Source: JADLGL01 sp963732865
Lineage (GTDB): Bacteria > Pseudomonadota > Alphaproteobacteria > Rhizobiales > Kaistiaceae
Length of the DNA: 64,000 nucleotides
Direction of reading: 5' to 3'
Assembly (NCBI GenBank): GCA_963732865.1
Contig: CAVTBC010000003.1
Location: forward strand, 310,001 to 374,000
This document shows, in pieces, positions 59,764 to 64,000 of the stretch. The position numbers and the translations under genes are program-made. The stretch's first letter is position 1, and each line of letters opens with the position of its first letter. The notes under the pieces were generated by a model that made no database searches, was not told the DNA's origin, and worked only from the letters and a program-made list of their open reading frames with translations.

Positions 59764-60855
59764 TCAGGGTCCCAGGCCGCGCGGCGAACGGGCCAAGACG
59801 GCGAGAAGATCGGTCTGCGTTACCAAGCCTTGCAGCGCGCCCGCTTCGTCAATCACCAGCGCGGCGTGGTGGCGACCGTCAGTCAATGGATCGACGAGGC
59901 TTGTTACCGGATCAGCGGGACGGGCGATAAGCGCGGGCGACAAGACATCATCCACGAATTCGCCCTCCGCCGACACCTCGCGTAGGCCGACGCATCCGGC
60001 AACGCTCCCCTCGCGATCGATGACCGGCAGGGTACGAACACCCTGATCGAGAAGAAGACGCTTCGCGGCTTCGATCGTGGTTCCTGTTCCGACCTTGATG
60101 ACGTCGCGCGACATGATGTCGGCGCAGGTCAGTTGGCCGTGGGTCCGTTCAAGCGTTCGCCGCTCGACCTGCCGAAGCAACCTGGCGAGGTCGCCATGAC
60201 TGATGTCGTAGGCCTCGCCAATGTCGGCGATGGCCCGCTCAATGTCCTCGTCCGTGTACCCCGCACGCGCGAGCGGCGGCAGATCGGCAGTCCCGATCGG
60301 ATTGGCCGGCGGCAGCGGCGGCGCGAGGCTTATCGGGTAGCGCCTGTCGGTGAACTGATGGAAGGCGATACCGAGGACCGTCAGCAAGACGGCATTCATG
60401 CCGACCGGCACCAGAGCGAAAAGGAACCCATCCGCTACCACGTCGGGGCCGCCAATGACGGCGATCAGGGCGGCGGCGGCCCCCGGCGGATGCAAGCAGC
60501 GGGCGGCGGTCATGACGAGAATGGCAAGGCCGACGGCGAGCCCCGAGGCGACGATCTCATGCGGGACCGTTCGGGCCACGGCAACGCCGACCAGCGCCGA
60601 CAGGACATTGCCGCCGACAATCGACCAGGGCTGCGCCAACGGACTTGAAGGCACGGCAAAGAGGAGGACCGCCGACGCCCCCATCGGCGCGACGATCAAG
60701 GCTGTGTTGGCGTCGCCGCCGGTCACAAGCGAGCAGGCAAGGCCCGTGACGCCGATGGCAAGAACCGCGGCGAGGGCGGCGACGATCCGGTCGCGAACCG
60801 TCGCCCCCGGTAGGAGAAGCCTCGTCAGCCGGTTCGGAGGATCGCGGTCAGCCAT
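59764..60855 (-). CDS. HPP-family membrane protein with C-terminal CBS domains
   Basis: A 363-residue protein. The first ~165 residues form an HPP domain of four spans (LAAVLAIGVTGLACSLVTGG; the HPPGAAAALIAVIGGPD motif gives the name). Then a cytoplasmic linker and two CBS modules (MSRDVIKVGTGTTIEAAKRL, LPVIDREGSVAGCVGL, HHAALVIDEAGALQGLVTQT). HPP proteins have been linked to nitrite transport in plastids; CBS pairs usually bind adenine nucleotides. The substrate is not known. Confidence 0.88.
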   Translation of the reverse strand: MADRDPPNRLTRLLLPGATVRDRIVAALAAVLAIGVTGLACSLVTGGDANTALIVAPMGASAVLLFAVPSSPLAQPWSIVGGNVLSALVGVAVARTVPHEIVASGLAVGLAILVMTAARCLHPPGAAAALIAVIGGPDVVADGFLFALVPVGMNAVLLTVLGIAFHQFTDRRYPISLAPPLPPANPIGTADLPPLARAGYTDEDIERAIADIGEAYDISHGDLARLLRQVERRTLERTHGQLTCADIMSRDVIKVGTGTTIEAAKRLLLDQGVRTLPVIDREGSVAGCVGLREVSAEGEFVDDVLSPALIARPADPVTSLVDPLTDGRHHAALVIDEAGALQGLVTQTDLLAVLARSPRGLGP

Positions 60856-60984
60856 GCGCTTGGATCAGCGTTGCGGTCACAACGGGCGGGAGCCCACCCC
60901 CTGCCGGAGGAAGAGCCAATCGCAACCTAGAACCGTTGCCGCAGCGAACGCAGCAAAATTCCGCGAGGATCCGCCTCCAACGCG

Positions 60985-61389
60985 CTACTGGCGGAGGCCA
61001 CGAGGCGCGCCGATCGCCGACAGCGCCTTGCCGAGTGCGGTGAACTCGGCATCGGCCATGCGGATCGCCATACGGGCCGAACCGAATTGCAGCACCACCG
61101 CGGTCGAATTGAACTGCGGTCCCTGCATCAGACCGACACCGGTCGGCCTGGCGGTCGGCGCCTCAAAGAGCGCCTCGCCTTCCTTGGGCGCGGTGGACAC
61201 GCCCGCCAGCTTGCCGGCCGCCCCTACAGCGTTGAGAAGCGCGGCGGCAATGCCGGCGACGCGGCGCGCCGGCAAATCGAGGTTCACCTTCTCCTCACCC
61301 GACACGGCGACTACGAAGTGAACATGATTGTTGGGCAACGCCTCGCATTCGATGCGCACATTGCCTTCTTGGCCTTCCTGATCGTCCAT
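60985..61389 (-). CDS. Hypothetical protein (134 aa)
   Basis: A cytoplasmic, beta-rich protein: VRIECEALPNNHVHFVVAVS at the N-terminus and FNSTAVVLQFGSARMAIRMA near the C-terminus. No enzymatic motif. Family members exist in alphaproteobacteria (recalled), without function. It lies between HPP-CBS and the esterase on the same strand, with spacers of about 100-130 nt. Confidence 0.62.
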   Translation of the reverse strand: MDDQEGQEGNVRIECEALPNNHVHFVVAVSGEEKVNLDLPARRVAGIAAALLNAVGAAGKLAGVSTAPKEGEALFEAPTARPTGVGLMQGPQFNSTAVVLQFGSARMAIRMADAEFTALGKALSAIGAPRGLRQ

Positions 61390-61503
61390 CCCCTCGTCCT
61401 TTGCTCGCGGCCGGTGCCAGTGCCCCGCCTTTTTTGTCGGCCGGGAAAGTGAGCGGGATCGGCTTGCGAATCAAGGCTTGCGGACGGCTATCGGCGCGGG
61501 TGC

Positions 61504-62466
61504 TTAAGGAGGGGCGGCTTCGTGCCGGTCAGCGAGGCTGTGCGCCTGGAAGAATTCCCACATGATTTCAGTCGCGTCGAAGGCCGGATTGGGCGTGTCG
61601 GCGAACGCCGTTCCCGGCTGACCGCCGGGCCAGGCATGACCATTGTCATTGACGAGGTAGTAGTCGACGGCAAGGTCGACCGGGCAGGCGTAGCGGCTCA
61701 GGGTGTAGGTGACCGCCTGCGTCACTTCGGGCGTCGGATCGCAACCGTCCGCCGCCGCCCAGAAGGTTCCCTGATAGGCCGACGGCATCAGCAGCGTTCC
61801 GTCCCAGGCATTGCGCGCCAGAGGGCCGAGCCGCCCAGCGCCGAGAGCGCCCCCGGCCGGCGGCACCATTTCGTCCTCCGCGCCGTTGATGATGATCGCC
61901 GGCACTGGCGAAGCAGGCATCTGCTCGTCACCGAAAAGCGCGCCGACGATGGTTCCGATCGCCGCGATGCGGTCGGACAGGGCGATGCCGAGCTGGTGGG
62001 TCATCATGCCCCCATTCGACATGCCGGTGACGTAGATGCGATCTGGATCGACCGGATAGTCGGCCACCAATTCGTCGATCAGATCGGCGATGAAACCAAT
62101 GTCGTCCTGATCGGCCTCCATCGCATAGGAACAGCAATGAACGGCGTTCCATGTCAGCAGGGCGGTGCGGCCGGTGCCCTCGGGGAAGACGGCAATAAAC
62201 CCGTCGGCCAAGGCCTTCTCGGCGAAGCCGGACATCTCCATGGCGTTGACGCCATTGCCACCGCCGCCATGCAGCACGAGGACGGCCGGGACGGGTTCGC
62301 CCGCCGCCGCAACCGCGGGCGGTACGGTGATCAGATAGTGGCGCTCGACGCCATCATGAAGGAGCGCGTGGCGCGCAAGGTCGGCTTCCGCGGCGGCCGC
62401 CGGAAAAGCGAGCAAGATCACCAGCATGAGCGGCGGTACGGCTTGTCGTATGAGGCGCTTGAGCAT
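61504..62466 (-). CDS. Secreted PHB-depolymerase/LpqC-type esterase
   Basis: A 320-residue protein with a signal peptide (cleavage near FPAAAAEAD). Esterase features are LVLHGGGGNGVNAMEMSGFA, the nucleophile elbow VTGMSNGGMMTHQLG, ING-ED region and the catalytic His in NDNGHAWPGG. The family (CE1/esterase D-like, annotated as polyhydroxybutyrate depolymerase) hydrolyses polyester or feruloyl esters. A Cys pair (VHCCSYA) may form a disulphide. It acts outside the cytoplasm. Confidence 0.86.
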   Translation of the reverse strand: MLKRLIRQAVPPLMLVILLAFPAAAAEADLARHALLHDGVERHYLITVPPAVAAAGEPVPAVLVLHGGGGNGVNAMEMSGFAEKALADGFIAVFPEGTGRTALLTWNAVHCCSYAMEADQDDIGFIADLIDELVADYPVDPDRIYVTGMSNGGMMTHQLGIALSDRIAAIGTIVGALFGDEQMPASPVPAIIINGAEDEMVPPAGGALGAGRLGPLARNAWDGTLLMPSAYQGTFWAAADGCDPTPEVTQAVTYTLSRYACPVDLAVDYYLVNDNGHAWPGGQPGTAFADTPNPAFDATEIMWEFFQAHSLADRHEAAPP

Positions 62467-62569
62467 AGGCGATAACCGACGCGCTACTGTCGCTTTCCTG
62501 ACGTCCTAGTGCCGAGGCGATTGTGGCATTGGACTGATAATCTTTCATGACCATTCGCCGAAGCGAACA

Positions 62570-63307
62570 ATGCCGATGACCGAGACGGACGCAAGCGAGG
62601 CCGAGCGACACGCCAGAAGACGCACCATCGCACTCCGCTTCGGCATCGCCGTGGTGGTCGTCGCGGTGCTGGCCCTGGCGACCCTGCCGCTGATTTCCTT
62701 TTTCGGCGACCCGCAGCGGGTGACGGCCTTCATCAGCAGCGCCGGGCCGTGGGGCCCGATCGTCTTTATCCTGATCCAGATCGGGCAGGTTTTCGCCGCG
62801 CCGATCCCCGGACAGGTGACCGGTTTCGTCGGCGGTTTCCTGTTCGGCGGCTTCCTCGGTTCGGTCTACGCGACGATCGGCGGCACGATCGGCTGCGCCC
62901 TCGTCTTCTTCCTGTCGCGCAAACTGGGGCGGCCTTTCGTGGAACGCTTCGTCAGCACCAAGATATTGAACCGATTCGATTTTCTGACCGAGACCAATGG
63001 CATTTGGGTCCTGCTGTTCATTTTCGTCGTGCCGATCTTTCCCGACGATCTCATCTGCTATGTCGCCGGCCTGACGCGAATTCCGCTTTCCCGCTTGGTG
63101 GCGGTCGCCTTTGTCGGCCGCATTCCGGGCTATGTTGCGTTCAGCCTGACAGGTGCCGGCGCCGCCCAATCCAATATCACCTTGCTGATCGTCATTGCCG
63201 TTATCATCGTGTTAGCCGCCGGGATCGCATTCTGGCAGCGCGCCCGTATCGAGGCGTTCTTGCGGCGCCTGTCCGCTCCGCCCAAAGGCCCAACCAACCC
63301 GGCTTGA
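62570..63307 (+). CDS. TVP38/TMEM64-family membrane protein
   Basis: A 245-residue inner-membrane protein with about six spans. The SNARE-associated (DedA/VTT) signature appears in AAPIPGQVTGFVGGFLFGGF, GTIGCALVFFLSRKLGRPFV and VPIFPDDLICYVAGLTRIPL. VTT proteins are proposed lipid scramblases or transporters; the lipid is not predictable. The start is ATG 62570 (ATG 62576 is also in frame). It is divergent from the esterase and precedes nrnC by 68 nt. Confidence 0.88.
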   Translation: MPMTETDASEAERHARRRTIALRFGIAVVVVAVLALATLPLISFFGDPQRVTAFISSAGPWGPIVFILIQIGQVFAAPIPGQVTGFVGGFLFGGFLGSVYATIGGTIGCALVFFLSRKLGRPFVERFVSTKILNRFDFLTETNGIWVLLFIFVVPIFPDDLICYVAGLTRIPLSRLVAVAFVGRIPGYVAFSLTGAGAAQSNITLLIVIAVIIVLAAGIAFWQRARIEAFLRRLSAPPKGPTNPA

Positions 63308-63375
63308 CAGCCGCGGGCAGCCGATGCCACTGCGCGTTGAACCGCCTGACGAATCTCCCGCAGAAAGCCGAGCCG

Positions 63376-63990
63376 ATGACGATCCGCCTGCATCAACACG
63401 ATCTCCCCGATTTGTCCGCCTATTCCGGTTCGGTGGCGATCGACACGGAGGCGCTGGGTCTCAATCCACACCGCGACCGCCTCTGCGTCGTGCAATTGTC
63501 GCCCGGCGACGGGACCGCCGACATCGTGCAAATCGATGCCAATGCGAAGCCGGCGCCAAACCTCGAGGCGCTGCTGGCCGACAATTCCAAACAGAAGATC
63601 TTCCACTTCGCGCGGTTCGACTGCGCGCTCTTGTTCCACACATTCGGTGTCATGCCGGCGCCGATCTACTGCACCAAGATCGCTTCGCGTCTGACCCGGA
63701 CCTATACCGATCGGCACAGCCTGAAAGACCTCGTGCGCGAGTTCCTCGACGTCGATCTGTCCAAGCAGCAGCAGAGCTCCGATTGGGCCGCCAGCCAATT
63801 GTCGGAGGCGCAGCTTTCCTATGCCGCGTCGGACGTCCTCTATCTGCACCGGCTACGCAACGAACTCGACATGCGCCTCGCCCGCGATGGCCGCACGCAG
63901 CTGGCGCGCGAGTGCTTCGGCTTTGTCGGTACGCGGGCGCGCCTTGATCTTGCCGGATGGGCAGGCGAAGACATCTTCGCGCATATCTAG
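63376..63990 (+). CDS. nrnC: NrnC-type oligoribonuclease (RNase D family)
   Basis: A 204-residue DEDDy exonuclease containing only the catalytic domain, not the HRDC domains of full RNase D. Residues are visible in AIDTEALGLNPHRDRLCVVQ (D, E), HFARFDCALLF (D) and QLSYAASDVLYLHRLRNELD (Y, D), with QQQSSDWAA between. In alphaproteobacteria, NrnC degrades the final dinucleotides of RNA. ATG 63376 gives the normal start; the longer frame reaches into the TVP38 gene. Confidence 0.93.
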   Translation: MTIRLHQHDLPDLSAYSGSVAIDTEALGLNPHRDRLCVVQLSPGDGTADIVQIDANAKPAPNLEALLADNSKQKIFHFARFDCALLFHTFGVMPAPIYCTKIASRLTRTYTDRHSLKDLVREFLDVDLSKQQQSSDWAASQLSEAQLSYAASDVLYLHRLRNELDMRLARDGRTQLARECFGFVGTRARLDLAGWAGEDIFAHI

Positions 63991-64000
63991 GCGGCTTCCG

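Overview
The window is chromosomal DNA from an alphaproteobacterium, most likely a member of the Hyphomicrobiales (Rhizobiales). The GC-rich codon use, the gene neighbourhoods (xseB-dxs-tlyA, infC-rpmI-rplT-pheST, phoR-pstSCAB-phoU-phoB), a fused CysNC, an NrnC-type oligoribonuclease, a DUF6101 protein and a RibBA whose GTP-cyclohydrolase half has lost its zinc ligands all point there. The genus cannot be named from the sequence alone.

Region by region. 1-13.1 kb: housekeeping and biosynthesis, with the end of a DnaJ-like gene, a frameshifted Sua5, crotonase, deacetylase, xseB, dxs, an MFS transporter, tlyA, ribB(A), aroC, a phosphatase, fabI and a D-2-hydroxyacid dehydrogenase. 13.1-22.4 kb: DUF6101, ubiA, a LysE exporter, purD, a two-gene beta-ureidopropionase-like / beta-alanine aminotransferase unit, cysQ and an ABC-2 exporter. 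22.5-25.3 kb: cysD-cysNC, making APS and PAPS. 25.4-34.4 kb: a frameshifted single-span membrane protein, then the complete phosphate regulon phoR-pstSCAB-phoU-phoB, with a clear Pho box and tandem hairpins ahead of pstS. 34.4-40.9 kb (minus strand): the infC-rpmI-rplT-pheS-pheT translation operon, carrying two extra genes (a glycolipid-binding-domain protein and a PAPS-type sulfotransferase) and an ATT start codon for infC. 40.9-48 kb: a hydrolase, a long HPF-like protein, a five-gene minus-strand run (gst-queG-ydeI-small protein-SDR), uppP and an NDUFA9-like protein.

48.2-53.1 kb is a small genomic island. It is inserted at the 3' end of tRNA-Leu(CAG) and bounded by a near-perfect repeat of the tRNA end. 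It holds a tyrosine integrase, an array of 40-bp tandem repeats whose two variants alternate, a serine recombinase, a 20-bp perfect palindrome and a membrane protein of unknown function. It is the main accessory region.

53.2-62.5 kb is an envelope and stress flavoured set of small or poorly known genes: a secreted protein of four tandem ~148-residue repeats, several sub-110-residue proteins, a transglutaminase, DUF1488, DUF502, an HPP-CBS protein and a secreted esterase. The window ends with a TVP38-family membrane protein and nrnC.

Three coding regions (Sua5 at about 460, the membrane protein at about 26460, rplT at about 39048) each carry one extra base. One of them is the normally indispensable ribosomal protein L20. 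Each can be repaired by removing one T from a GANTTC hexamer, so sequence error should be considered before real gene decay.
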